Shown piece by piece: positions 12,621 through 27,210 of a stretch of DNA of 64,000 nucleotides. Below the pieces are notes generated by a model. That model saw only the letters and a list, made by a program, of their open reading frames with translations. It was not told the DNA's origin and did not search any database. Position 1 is the stretch's first letter. Every line of letters begins with the position of its first letter. The stretch comes from Rosellinia necatrix (lineage: Eukaryota > Ascomycota > Sordariomycetes > Xylariales > Xylariaceae). The DNA lies in contig JAGYVD010000011.1 of assembly GCA_021209875.1 (NCBI GenBank), forward strand, positions 372,001-436,000, given 5' to 3'. A program made the position numbers and the translations under genes.

Positions 12621-15600
12621 AAAATATATTAAAAAATTAACTAGTTAAATATTTATATAGTTTATAGCAGCTATATTGAATAATGTTTTATTAATTATAT
12701 TTTGAATTTTTAAATAGTCTGTAAATATAATTATGTTGTTTTTATTAAATAAAACTATTATTTATAATTTTTTAGCAGCTTAAATAACACAAGCTATTTT
12801 TAATTTAAATAGTTTATATTTAGTTTTAGCTTGTAATAAACTATAATTTAAATATATAATTAGTTTTATTTATACTAATAAAATTGAAGTTTTAAGCTTT
12901 TAATCATATTTTTTGCTTATATAAAATAATATAACTTTAAAAGTATATTTTTTAGCTTTATTTAATCATAAAAAAAGTATTTTTTTTAAATTATAATATT
13001 ATAACATTATTTTATAACAGATAATATTTTAAATAGTTTTAAACAAAGCTATTTTTATGTTTATTAGTTTATAATATATGTTATAAATATAATAAATATG
13101 TTTTTTTTGTTTAAAATTTTTTTTTTTATATTTTTTAGTTAATAAATTAGTTTTTTAATTTTATAATAGTTTTATTAGCTAGGTGTAATATAAAATTAAA
13201 TTATGAAAAAATCCGCTTGTTTTAAAATATTTTTTAAAAGCTTGTTATATTTTTAAAAAAAACTTATTGTTAAAATGTTTATATTTGTTTACTAATAGTT
13301 AATATTTTAAAAACGTTTATATAAAATTTTAAAAGTTTTATAAATAAATAGCTAACAAAAGATTTTATAAAAAATATTACAATATTTTGTTCATAAAATA
13401 AAATAAAAATTATTTTAAGATGTTTAAAATAATTTTATAACTATTAGAATATATAATAATATTATTAATAAAATATTAATAATAATATATATATTTATAT
13501 AGCAGTTAATTTATATATTTTAATATATATATTAAAAATTGCCATATTTTATTAATATTATGTTAAATTGTTCTTAGCTGTAAAACTAATTATTATAAAT
13601 ATATTAAAAATTAAAAGAAAAATCTTATTATATTAATAATTATACTATATTTTTGCTTAATTAACTTTTAATTATTTTATTTTATAAAAAGAATAAATAA
13701 TTATCTAGAACTACTATTTTATTAAGTTATGAAAAATTAACCACTACTTAGCTTTTATTAATTTTATATATTTTTTGCTATATAATAAAAACAAAATAAA
13801 TAAAAAATATTAGTTTATTTATTTATTATAATCAATTTATTTTATATAGCTTGTTATAAATATTATTTAATATTTTTATATTATGTTTACTAAAAAAGTA
13901 CTGGTTTAAATTTAATTTAGTTTTTTACCCATTATTAATAAAAAATATTTTAAGTTTTTTTTTCAATAAAATGTTTATTTTTTTATAATTTATTTAGATA
14001 CCACAAAATGCAACTATTTTCATAAATTAAAAGGTTTTTCAACGTTTTTTCGGCGTATATATAAATATTTCTTTTAATAACAGTTTTAAAAAAGTTGCCT
14101 GGTTTTTTAATATTTAAAAAAACACATTTATTTGGAATTTTAAGTTTGTTTTTTAATATTAAAAAGTTTAGCTTAAAGTTTTTTAAAGCTTTTAAATTAA
14201 TTATTATATTAAAGATAACGTTTATAAAAAAAATACTTTCTATTATTATATTTAAATATATTGTTTTATATTTCATATTTTTTTGTATTATAGTAAATAT
14301 ATTAGTTATTTATATATTTAATATAAAAGTTATTATAAAGTTTAATATATAATTTATTTTATTCAAATATATAATTGTTATTATGTTTAATATTATATTA
14401 GTTATTACTGCTGTTAATAAAAAATTAAATTTAAACTTTATATTAATTATAATAACTATATTTATTAAAAATTGTTTTTAGTTTTAATTAAAATTATTTT
14501 TATTAATAATAAAACCGTAGCTATAACTATAAAAGTTATTCTTGCCGATTTTTATAAGTTTATATATATTCTAGTAGTTTTATTTTTTAGATTTAATCTT
14601 GCTTTATATTTTTATAAATTTCAACAGTTTTTATTAAAATATTTATTATTAATACTATTTAAAAATTTTACCGTTAATTATATTATATATATTTTTTTAT
14701 ATATAGCTATAACATAAAACTTTTTTGTTTAATAAAAGTTTATATTTTATTATAAAATAACCTTTTTTTATTTTATAGTTTTATGCTTTTTAATTAATAA
14801 CTTTTATATATATTTATAACTATAAATAAATATATTAAATAAAATTATAAATTTATTTATTTTTAAGTTTAATAAATAAATATTTTTAATTTATAATTAA
14901 TTATAGCTTTATATAAATATAAAATTTATTATTAAATAATATTTCTAATTTTAAATAATTTTTATTATTTTTTTTTTATATATTTTAATATTTTAAGTTT
15001 TTTATTTTTATTTATTGTTTTAATATAAAAATAAACTTAGTTTTTTTTTAATTTAACCGCTTTATTTTTAAAACAATAAATTTAATTTAATTTAAAGTTG
15101 TTTTATATATTAAAATATTTAAAAAGAATTTATTAATAATAGTTTTTTAATATTTAGGCTAATATAAATTTATTAGTTTTATTTAATTAAAAACAGCTTT
15201 GTATTAATTTATAAATATATATAATTTTATTAAAGAGCTTTATTATATTTATTATTAATATTTACCGCTTTAATAATAAAAGTCTTGCGGTTAAAAATAT
15301 TATTAGCTGTTTTATATATTATGTTAAAATATATTTTTAGCGCGTTATAATTTAGCTTTTTTTTTTATTTAATAGTTTTATTTTTAGATTTTTTGATTTG
15401 ATAGTTTTATTTTTAGCTCTAACATAATTTTATAAATGCTTCAAAAGTTAATTATATAAAAATAGTTTTTAAAAATAATATTTATAAGTGTATTTTTATA
15501 TATAATAAAGAAAATTGTTCTAATTTTTTTAATTTAATATAAAAATGCTTTTTTTTTATATATAAGTTTAAAATAGTTTTTAATTTATAAATTTAGTAGT

Positions 15601-16159
15601 GTTAGTAATAAATAAAAACTAAATCTAGTATTAAATAAACAAAAACCCGTTTTTTTTTGTTATTTTATATAGTTTTATATTTATTTATATCATAATTTAT
15701 AAAATAGATATAAAATAAACATCACCTATTTTTTTTTAATTTTAATTCTAATTTTTACGATTTAAATATTTATAATTTTAATTTTAAATATAACCATAGT
15801 TATATTTTTAGTTATATTTTTAATCGTAATTTTTTAGTTTTTAATTATTTATTCTTTTTTTTTAATAATTATTATAGTTTTAGTTTAAATTTTTATAGCT
15901 TTTTTTATAGCTGCTATTTTAGTTGTAATATTTATTTTAGCTTTAATATTCTTTATAATTATGCTTACAGCTGTTCTAGCTTTAATTTTTAAAATATTTA
16001 TCGTTTAATTAACGTTTTTTTTAATTAAATTTATAATTATAGCTTTTCTAGCATGTTATTTTAATAATTAATATTAAATTATTAATCTTATTTTTAGTTT
16101 AATATTTAAATATATTTTTTTAGTTTTATGTTTTAGTTTATATCGGCTCTTTTTTATTT

Positions 16160-16360
16160 TATATAAATAGTTAGTGTGAAGCCATCCTGGCGGAACTTTT
16201 CCTTCAGGAAACCTTCCTTCAGAAAGCTTTTTTTTTAGAAGCCTTCCTTAGCGAAGCTTTTTTTTCGGAAAGCTTTTAAAAATCACTATATACTAGTTAG
16301 TCTAAAAAATAAATAAATAAATTAATTTTTTATTTTTTTTTAACTATTTAATGCCTACTA
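16160..16360 (+). repeat. Long direct repeat, left copy (possible LTR)
   Basis: The segment contains GAAGCCATCCTGGCGGAACT and GAAGCTTTTTTTTCGGAA, and ends near TAATGCCTACTA. It is repeated in the same orientation at 27010-27210, 10.85 kb away. That spacing and orientation would suit the two LTRs of a long, now unreadable retrotransposon, but I see no clear TG...CA ends and no target duplication. Within it, CCTTCAGGAA-like words repeat in tandem. Confidence 0.6.
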
Positions 16361-19300
16361 TATAATAGCTAGCGACCTCGGTCGATTTTTCTTCTTTTTT
16401 TTTTTTATACAGAACAGTTAGCTTTTTAGCAGATTTGTTTTTTTTAAATATATTCTGCTTAATTTAATTAAAAATACGTTTTTTTTGCTAAGCTTGATTT
16501 TTAGCGGCTTTTTTTTTATATTAAAATACTTGTTTTTTTTATTCCGACAAGCTTTAGCTTTTTTTTTTTTTTTTAAGTTATTATGTTATTATTAAACTTT
16601 TATAGTTTATTATTAATAAACTTTTATAATTATTAATATTAATATATTATTTATAAACCTTTTAATAAAACTTTATAATTTAAATATAAATATATAATTT
16701 AAAAACAATATATAATTTAAAAATTTTTTTATTTATAATATCTGTTTTTATTTTATTATAATAACAGCTTATTTTTTTATAGTTTTACTTTTTATTAATA
16801 ATTTCTGCTAAAAAAACTTTTTAGTTTTATAAATTTATTAAAATTAACAAAATATTATTTTTATTATTAAATAGCCGCTTTTTTTTAAAACAACTATATA
16901 ATATTTTAGATTTAAAAATAAACTAATTATTGTTTATTAAAATTTTAAACTTTAATTTTAAATTTAATAAGTTTTAAAACTTTTAATATTTTTTAAAAAA
17001 AAATATAACAAAATTTAAAAGCATTTAATTTAAGCTATACTTAAAAAATAAATAATTAATATATATAATATTTAATAAGCTATAAATAAAATTAACAAGC
17101 TTATTTTATTAAAAGCAGTTATATATAAACTTTTTATTTTATTATTTAAACAAATTTATTTAAATTTATTTTTTTTAAACTTTAAAATTAAAACTATTTT
17201 TATGCTAAAAGTATTAAAAAATATAGCATTATAAAGCTTAAAAAAACAGACTTTTTTTTTATTTATACTTTTATTATTTTTATTATCCGACCTGCTACTA
17301 CTACTATCCTTACTTTTATTACTTTTAAACCTGCTTTTTAAAGCATTATTTAATAAAAATTTCTAGCGTTATATAATAAAAATAGCTATAATAATACAAG
17401 TTTTTATATAAAATAATAACATTAAAAATATAATAAACAATATATTTAAAACAGCTAATATTATTTTTAAACAACCAGCTTTTATATAAAGTAATAATTA
17501 AATATAAAAAATTTATTTAATTAAATATTTTTATTTTAACTTATTAAATATTTTTAATATAAACAATTATATTATAGTTAAAAAAAATGCTTATTAAAAA
17601 AATATTTATTTTTTTGCAGCTTTAATAAAATAAAATGCTTTAAATTTTATTAAAGCAAAAATATTATAAAATAACCTTTTTTAGTTATTTTAAAATAACG
17701 CTTAGCTTTAATATATAAATATATTAAATAATTTTATTAAAATAATAATAAACGTTAGTTTTAAATATATATTAAACAAACTTAAAATAAAGTATTGCAG
17801 AAATACTGCAGACGTTATTAAGCTAACGTTTATTTATTTTTATAATAAACAGCTAATATTATAAAAAATACTAATTTAAATATAAGCTATATTTATAATT
17901 AAAAGCTATTAAAACTTAAATTTTATTTTAAATATATAGTTTTATAATTATATATAAAACTAGCTTTATTTAAATTTATAACAGCTATATAAAAAACCGA
18001 CAGTATTTATCAGCTTAAACTAGTTTTTTAACTATGTTAAAAAAAAGCAAAAAACATATAAAACTATATTATTATATTATAATAATAAAAAAAAACAACT
18101 TTTTTTTTCTGTTTTATAATCTTTTTATTTTTTTTTTATTATTAAAACTATTATTTTATTAGCATAAAAATTAATAAACAATGTTTTTTTTAATTAAGAA
18201 AAAAATTAATAAAATAATAACTTTATAGCGTAGCATAGTTATAAAAATTATAAAAAAACTTATAAAAACTAAAAACGCTTTTAAAACTATAATAATATAT
18301 AAAATTATAATAGATTTTAAATATATAACAGAATTTTTTTATATAATAACTTTAAAAATAAAAGCTGTATATTAAACATATAACGTTGCGTTATATATAA
18401 AAAATATAAAAAAAATTATAATAAATAAAAGCGTAAAACTTATTATGAAATATAAAAACTATTTAAATAAATATTTTATAAATAAGTTTAATTATAACAG
18501 ATCTTAAAAAAAGTTATGCTAATATTAACAATAAAATATTATTATTTATTAATAATAATTAATTAAAAGCTTAAAATAAAACTTAGTATAATATAAATAT
18601 ATTATAATAAAAAAATTTAAAAAAAAAAAAAAAAAAGAACTTTTTATTAAATATTTTTATAAAAAAATTAAAAAAAATAATACTGCTTATTTAATTTTTT
18701 TTAATATAAACTTATTAAATATTTAATAAAAAAAACTAAATATTATATAATATTATTATTATAATATATAATTTTTAAATAAAACTGCTTTTTTATTTAT
18801 ATAATTAAAAATAATATATTATATAAAAACTATTGTTATAATTATTAAAAAATAATTAGTTTAAACTAAATAAAATAAAAACATTTTTAGCTAATAATAT
18901 ATTTAATATAATATATATAACATTAAAGAGTACTTTATATAATATAAAACAATATTTAATAAAATATATATATTTTTAATTATAAGTTATAATTAATAAT
19001 ATAAACAAAATTACTATAATATATTTTAATACTAGCTGTTTTATAATAATAATAACATAAAACTAGCTAAACTAATTTATATTATATATAAAAAAATATA
19101 GTTTAAATTGCTAATAATAATAAATAAAGTTAAAAGCTTAATTATTGTTATAAAAAAAACTTAATTTAAGCTAAATATTGCTAAAAAAATAAATTATATA
19201 TTTAAGCTAGAAGTTTTTTAAATTAAAGCTTAGATTATAAAAGAATTAAAACTAAACTTACTATTAAAAACAAATTTTATAAATATAAATAAAGCTATTA

Positions 19301-19659
19301 TTAATTTTTTATAAAAATTAATTATATTTAAAAGCTGTAATAATATTATTATGCTTATAAAAATTAGTATTAAAAAACAGCTAATAAAACAACATGTTAT
19401 AACAACAGCTAATATTATAATACTACTACATATTATAATTATAATATTAATTGTTTATATTAATCTTTTATAATAAAATAGCAATAATTTCTGTTAAGAT
19501 TATATATTTATATTAATAATTATAAAAATATTAAAAGCTATAATATTTTTTATAAGCTTAAAAGCTATTTTTTTTATTAATTAAACTTATTAAAATATTA
19601 TTATATAGCAAAAAATATAAATAAATATAATATTAGATTATTAAAACAATAACTATATA

Positions 19660-19972
19660 TGTTGAATGGGCTTTGTACGTGCAATGCACGTACTGTTTAC
19701 GCATGAAACAGAATATAACTTTTTGTTATACGATGTTTATTATGCTTGATTATTTTATTTAAATAATTATTATGCGTAGCATTATTTTAAGTTTTATACA
19801 AGAATTCTGTTAACGTACGACCTATTAAAATAACAGCGATAACACAGCCTGTTTTACGTATAAAGCATATACGCTGTATACATGTATATGACGTGTACGC
19901 CATATGCTTGTACGAAGCATATGCGCGTACGACAGCTGTGAGTAACTATGACTAATTGCCATAGTTCTAACA
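19660..19972. mobile_element. Probable solo LTR (313 bp) with 5-bp target duplication
   Basis: An island of near-normal composition begins TGTTGAATGGGC and ends AGTTCTAACA, giving the TGTTG...TAACA ends typical of LTRs. It is flanked on both sides by ATATA, a 5-bp match of the size LTR integrases leave; because the host DNA is TA-rich this match could be chance. It holds short palindromes such as GTACGTGCAATGCACGTAC near the left end and several GTACG and CATATGC words. There is no internal coding region and no second copy in the window, so it looks like the product of LTR-LTR recombination. It is far less RIP-eroded than the DNA around it. Confidence 0.65.
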
Positions 19973-22900
19973 ATATATATATTATATAAAAAAAAGCAAA
20001 CTTATTAACTGCTGCGTTAATATTAAAAAAATTTATAAATAACTTTTATATATTATAAAAGTTTAATATATTTAAAAAAGCTTTTATTTTATTTAAAATA
20101 ATTAAATATTTTAATAATAACATTTAAAATATAATAAAATATATTAAGTTTAATATATTTAAAAAGCTATTTTTTAAAGCTTAAAAGCTTAAGTTAATAT
20201 TTTATATAAAAACTAAAAACAAAATATATATATATGCTTTAAATAATATATTTGTAATAATGCTAAAAATATTTTTAAAAAAACATAAAACCTAGCGGAC
20301 AAAAAGCATTATTAAAATAAACAAAAATAATATAATATAAATAGATTTAGTCGACAGATAACAGAATTAAATTCTTAATATAGCAAAGCTATATATATTA
20401 AGAACTAAAAATTAAAAAATTATAAATAAATAGTTTAAATTTATATATTAAAACAGTAAATTTAATTTTATAAAGCAACTAATATTATTTAAATATTTAA
20501 TATTTATTATATAACGCTATATAAATAATAATAAAAAAAGCTAAATAATAATAGACTTTTAATTATTAAACAAAATTATTATATTTAATGTTTATTTATT
20601 ATTAATATAAAAAGCTATTATAGCTAAACTAAAAAAATGCTAATATATTATAATAATTAACTGTTTTAAATTTTTTTATTAATTATTAATATAGCTATAC
20701 TATTAAAACAAAATAGTTGTTGTTTTTTTAAAAAGCTTTTATATATTTAAAGTTATATTAATAAAATTTAAAAATAGCTTGAGCTATATATAATAATTTA
20801 TATATAATATTTTTATACTATATAGCTAATTTATAGCTAAATATATTAATAACATAGTTATATTTTTAAAAACTATTAATAAATACTACAAATATATTAA
20901 AAAAATCTTTTAAATATTTAATAATATTAATTTTAGTTTAAAACTAATAAAGTTTTTATAATATATTCTATAATAAAACTATTAAAGTTTTTAATAAACA
21001 GTTTTAGCTTTATAATTATAAATAATTAAATTAAAGCTATTTAAAAACTTAAACTATTTATAACTTTTATAAATTTAAAAATATATATTAAAATAATAAA
21101 ATTTTTACGGAAATTTATTCTATAGTGCTAATAAAAGCTTTTATTGTTGCAAAAAAAAAAAATAAAACTTTTAATAAAAGCTAGAACAGTAAAAACTATT
21201 TTTAAAACAATTTCGGCATAACAGCAATAAACAGCGAAAATTATATTTAAATTAATTAATTTAAAAATTTAAAGCTTTAAAATTATTTAAAACCAGCTTA
21301 TAAATATAAGCTATTTTAAGCATTAAAACTATAAAAAACAATTTTTTATTAAGCTTAATATTTTTTAAAAACAAAAATATAAAATAATAGCTTTTTATTT
21401 AAGCTTTATATAAAATAATAAAAAAATTTTTGTTAATAATATTAGATTTATTTTATTTTTAAGCAAAACTTTTACGCAATAAAAAATAACTTATTAATTT
21501 ATTAAATTAAAAATATTTATTTTGGTTTAAATATATTATTAATTATAAGCGCAGATATAATTTTATATACTATTAGTAGTAGTACTAATAGACTATTTTG
21601 TTATATAAAGCATTATAAAATAAATAAGTTTAAAATTAATTAATATTTTAAAGCTAAATATTAAATTAGTAACAGCGTTTATATATTTATTCTAATTTTA
21701 GTTAGATATTTGCTATATATTAAATTAATTTAATCTAATATTAAATGTTTTTTTAAAGTTATTAACGGCCTATAACGCCGACGATATTATTATTTAAAAT
21801 AATAAAAACCGGGGAACTTTTAAAAATATTATTAAAAATTTTAGTTATATTGCAGCTATAAAAATTAAAATAAATAATATTTAAAAAAAAAAGCCCACTT
21901 AAAGCTATAAAAAAAACCCCTGTTTTATTAAAATAATAAAAAAAATAGGCAAACAGCGTAAAAAATAACTGCAGCAAATATATAATTATTTAAAAGAATT
22001 AGTTTTTTATTATAGCCGGCTATTAGTTTGTTTTTTATATAAAATTTAAAATAAATTATTTTATATAACAAATATTTTAAACGAAATAAAATTATATATT
22101 CTAGCTAATTATTAACAACAGCTATTATAAATAATATATGATAAAAATATTATTTTAGTTTTTAAAAATATATTATAAACTATAAAAATTTGTTATTTAT
22201 AAGCTTTTAAAATAAATTTTAAATATATTTAGTATTGTTTTTAATGTTTTAAATATATAACTAATTAATAAAAACTATTAAAAAAATTAAAGCTTATTAT
22301 AAAACTATTACAGCTATATTATATTATTATAATAGATTTTATTATTAGTTTATTAAAAGTTTTAATAGTAAATATTTTTTAAAAAATAAAAAACTATATA
22401 GTTTATAACGCTTTTATGCCAGTTATTTATAAATTTTTTAAAAAAATATTATTAATACTTAAAAACGTTATATATAAAGCTAAAAAATAAGCAGAAGTTT
22501 TTATATTTATGTTATTATTATATAATTAAAGCATACTAGCAAAGATTATTTTAAATAAAAACTTAAAATTTATGTTTAAATTTTAATAAATTTTATAAAC
22601 TAAAATAAATATATTATTAAAAATAATAACAAATTATTATTTTTAAACTAACGGTTAAAGCAAAAACGTTATTAAAATATTAAAATTATTATTTATTATT
22701 ATATTATATTTTTTAAAACGTTATAAATAAATATTATTTTAATATTATAATATAATTTTAATAATATTAAATTAGTAGTAATAAAAAAAAGTTTTAACAA
22801 AATAATATTAAGCTTTAAATTATAAAGTTCTTTATTAATTATAAAAATATTTTATAAATTAATTAATTTTAATTTTATTGCTAATTATATTAAAAAAATA

Positions 22901-25900
22901 TAAAAACAGCAATTTAATTTGCAGCAGCTAACGTAAAAATCTATTATAATATTAAATATAATCTAATTTAATTTTAAATAAATAAAAAAAATTTTATATT
23001 TATATAAAAATATTACCTGCTTAAAAACTTTTATAAAAATAGTTATAATAATAAACAAAATTATTTATTATATTATAAAAATAAATAAACTAGCATATAA
23101 ATTAAACTTTTTAAATATTAGCATATATATTAAATTATATTTATAATATATTTATTTTTAACGCTGTTAAAATTAAACTTTTTTAACCGAAAAAAAAAAC
23201 GTTTTAAGCGTATATATATTAAAAAAAATATAAACGATTTTATCTTTTATAAAATTAAAACTATATTAGCTTAACGGATTAATAAAACAAATAAATATTT
23301 AATATTAAAATACTTTATTTAATAAAAAGAATATAAAGCTTCATATAATAAATAATATTTTAAAACATTATTTATATAAAACGCCGCTGAACTAATAAAA
23401 GCTTTTAATAAAAAAAAACTAGTTATTTTTAAAAAAATATATATTAAACGTATTAAAAAAATAAAACCTATAACATAAATAATAAGCAATTAATAACAAA
23501 TAAATATTATATTAACTATTAATATATAAATATTATTATACGCAGTTTATAACTTATAATAAATATATTTAACCTGTTTATTTAAGTTATTTATTTAGCT
23601 TATTTTATTTAACACATATAATAATAATTATTTCTTTACTTTGTTTTTTTTTAATATATAATATATTATATATAAAACTTTTTATATAAAGCTTTTTTTT
23701 TATTTATTAAAGTTTTTATTTTTATTAACATATATTATTTTATTTATTATATAATATTTTAGTTTATTATTACTTTATAAATATATTATAATCTATTATT
23801 TTTTATTACAGTCTATTGTTTTTTTATTATTTATATATTTTTTTTATTTAAAATAGCATTTATAGAAATAATCCGCTGGCTTACTGCTGACCAGGATAAA
23901 ATCGTTGCTTTTAATAATAACTTAAATAATAATTAAATTAATAAGCTTATTTAAAAAAAAATCCTAGAATTTATATTTTATTATAATAATTAAATCAGAA
24001 TAACAATTATAGCGGCCGATTTTTTTTGTAACACTGCCTATAAATATAATTAGTAATAATATTATAAATCAGTTATTAATAGAATAATAGCTTAGGTTTT
24101 CTGTTTATTTATAATTAACGCAAAATTAAAAGGATATAATAATAAAAAAAACCGATTAATTTAAATAAATAATGCTTTATTTATTACAGGTTTACTAACT
24201 TTTTAAAAATATTAAAAGTATATTTTTAAACAATATTTAATTTAAAATAATATTAATAATAACCGCGTTATTATTAATTTAGCTATAATAGCATTATACT
24301 ATTAATTTTTTAAATCTAAACTATATTTTAAAATTAAAAAACAGCTTAAAAAAATAATAAAATAAAGATTAAAAAATAACTATATTATTATTAAAAATTA
24401 TTTTAATATTTTAACTATAGAAAATATAAAAGCTTTTAAAATTTTTAGCAGTGCTAAATATAGTTTTAAAATATTTTTTAATTAGATTAAACTTTTATTA
24501 GCTTAAACTAAACTTAAATAATTAACAGTATTAAAAGCTTTTTAAATAATATTTTTTTTTTAAACGAACTATTTTTTTAAGTAATACAAGCTTAATAAAA
24601 ATATTGTTGCTATTTTTATTAAAATAATAAATAAAAAAAAAACTCGATAAAAAAAAACATTTTAATTATAAAAATACTACGTAGCATAATACCGTGGCTA
24701 TAATTGCTATTATTTTAACAGATAAAACTATTGTTGCAGCAGCTGTTTTTATAAATAATATTATTAATATTAAAGCTATTTTAAAAAATAATAAAACTAT
24801 CGTTATAAATATATAAATAAAAAAAACCGCTAGAAATATTAAACGTTAAATTATATTTATAAACTAATAAAAATATTCGTAGAATTTTAATATTATATTA
24901 ATAACGCTTTTTGTATTAATAAAAACAATAGATTTTATAAGCAATTAAAATATTATTAACAATTTAAATAATAATATTAATACTTTTTATTAAATAGTTG
25001 TTATTTTTTATTAAACTTAAAATATAGTTTAACAAATTTAATTTATAAGTAGTGCTATATAAACATTTTTTAAAGAGCTTTAGATTATTTAAATAACGTT
25101 TAAATAACTTTAAAGTTTAAATATTTAAATATTATTAATATAAAGTTAACTTAAGCAAATTTAGCAGTTAAAACTTTATAATATATTAACTAATATTATA
25201 AACTTTATATTATAGCTATATTAAAAGCTTTTAATATTAAAAAATTTATAAATATATTTTTAATAATATTATATCTAAAAGCTATTATAAAGTTATGTTC
25301 TAACAAATAAAAACTAATAATAATTAATTAGCAGTAATTATTAATATAATAGCAGATATTTAATATAAAATTATAAAGCAACTATATAATTATTTTTAAA
25401 ATTTAAAAAATAATATAGCAGCGCTAACTTTTTGGTTTTATTATAAAAAAGCTTTTTATATTAAAAGCAGTTTAATAATATATTATAAAAGTTTTATAAA
25501 TTTTGTTGCTTTATTTAATTAAACTGTTTTAATAAATAAAATTAATAAAATAAAATGTCTGTTAAACAATAAATTTAAAAAACTTTTAAACGTAATAATT
25601 AAAACTATTTAGTTGTTAATAATTAAAATTTTTATTTTATATATTTAAGTTATAAAGTTAAAAAAAAAATATAGAATTATAATTGCATTATATTAAATAT
25701 TTTTTTAAAATTAAAAATTATTAATTATAAAATTAATAAAGCTATATAAGCAGAACATAAAAGTTTTTTAATAATATTTGCACTACTACTAATTATTTAA
25801 TTAAGCTTTATATTAACAATATTAGCGCTTGTAGCAATAATAATAGTATAAACTATATTATTTATAGTACCGACGGTATTAATAATAGCACCGCCGGTAT

Positions 25901-27009
25901 TTATTATAACGTTTATTTAGCCGATAAAAACAAAAAAAACCTTTTTAATTAAAAAAGCATTAATTAACTAGCGTATAAAAACTACTAAAAAGCAAATAAT
26001 TATTAATGCAAGCTTAAATTTTAAATCGCTATTAAAAACAGCTAATAAATATTGTTATATTTAATAAATGCTTTTAAACGTAGCCTAGCTTTTTAAAACG
26101 TTAAAACATAGAGTTTAAATAATAATGTTAGGTATTATAATAATAACGTGTTTATTTTATATTAATAATTTTTATTTATTATTTTTATTTGCTGTTTTTT
26201 TTTTTTATTGTTTTTTTATTAACGATTTTTATAAGCTGCTTTTATTAGTTATTTTTACAGGTTGTTTTTTTTTTTTAGTTGTTTTTTTGCGTAAAATATA
26301 TAGTTTTTTTTTTTTAAATTAACAATTTCTACTTATTGTTAATTATTTTTTATTATAAATCAGCTAAACAATTAACTTAAAAAAAAACTTTATTTAAAAT
26401 ATTATTAAGCTTTTAATATTTAATAAGCTGTTATTAATATTTTTTTTTTTTCTGCTGTATTTTATTAAAACTAAAATTCTATTATTTTATTTTTATACTT
26501 ATTATTTAAACATTTTTATAAAACTCGAAGTTTTTTAGTTTAATTTCTGTTTAATTTTACGGTTAAAAATATTTTTTATAAACTTATTATTTGAACATTT
26601 TTATAGAATTTAAAGTTTTTTAGCTTAGTTTCTGTTTAATTTTATAGTTAAAAACGTTTTTTATATATATTTAAATAAAGCATTTTATAGTTTATTTTAT
26701 TTTTATAAAGCATTTTATAGCTTATTTTTTTTTTATAAAACATTTTGCAGCTTATTTTAAAAACGTTTTTTAAATAAAGTATTTTAGCTTTACTAGCAAC
26801 TTTGGAATTTTTTGTTTATTATATAAATTTTATAAAATAAAGTATTTTATAGCTTACCTCTGGCCTTGCTGGCAACATTTTGTTTTTAACTAATTATAAT
26901 AATTTGATATAATATATTCTGTTTGCAGACATAATACTTTTTTTTTTTTTTATTATACGCTATTATTTTTTATGCTTTTTATTAAATCGATAAAGTTATC
27001 GATACTTTT

Positions 27010-27210
27010 ATATAAAGGGCAATTATAAAGCCATCCTGGCGGAACTTTTTTTTTATAAAACTTTTTTTTAAAAAGCTTTTTTTTTAAAAGCTTTCTTTAG
27101 CGAAGCTTTTTTTTCGGAAGGCTTCTAAGAATCACTGTATATTAGTTAGTTTAAGAGGTAGATAAATAAATTAATTCTTTATCTCTTTCCAACTATCTAA
27201 TGCCTACTAG
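27010..27210 (+). repeat. Long direct repeat, right copy (possible LTR)
   Basis: This is the partner of 16160-16360, with GCCATCCTGGCGGAACT, AGCGAAGCTTTTTTTTCGGA and AACTATCTAATGCCTACTA. Where the left copy reads TGTGAAGCC this one reads TATAAAGCC, a RIP-type change, whereas other positions here are the less changed ones (AAGAGGTAGATAAATAAATT). The two copies have therefore eroded independently. Confidence 0.6.

Noticed and set aside
14095..14717. Hydrophobic open frames at 14095-14352 and 14472-14717 as small membrane proteins
   Set aside because: They consist only of I, L, F, K, N and Y as any A/T-rich frame would, with an overlapping open frame on the other strand at 13983-14276 and no start or splice context.
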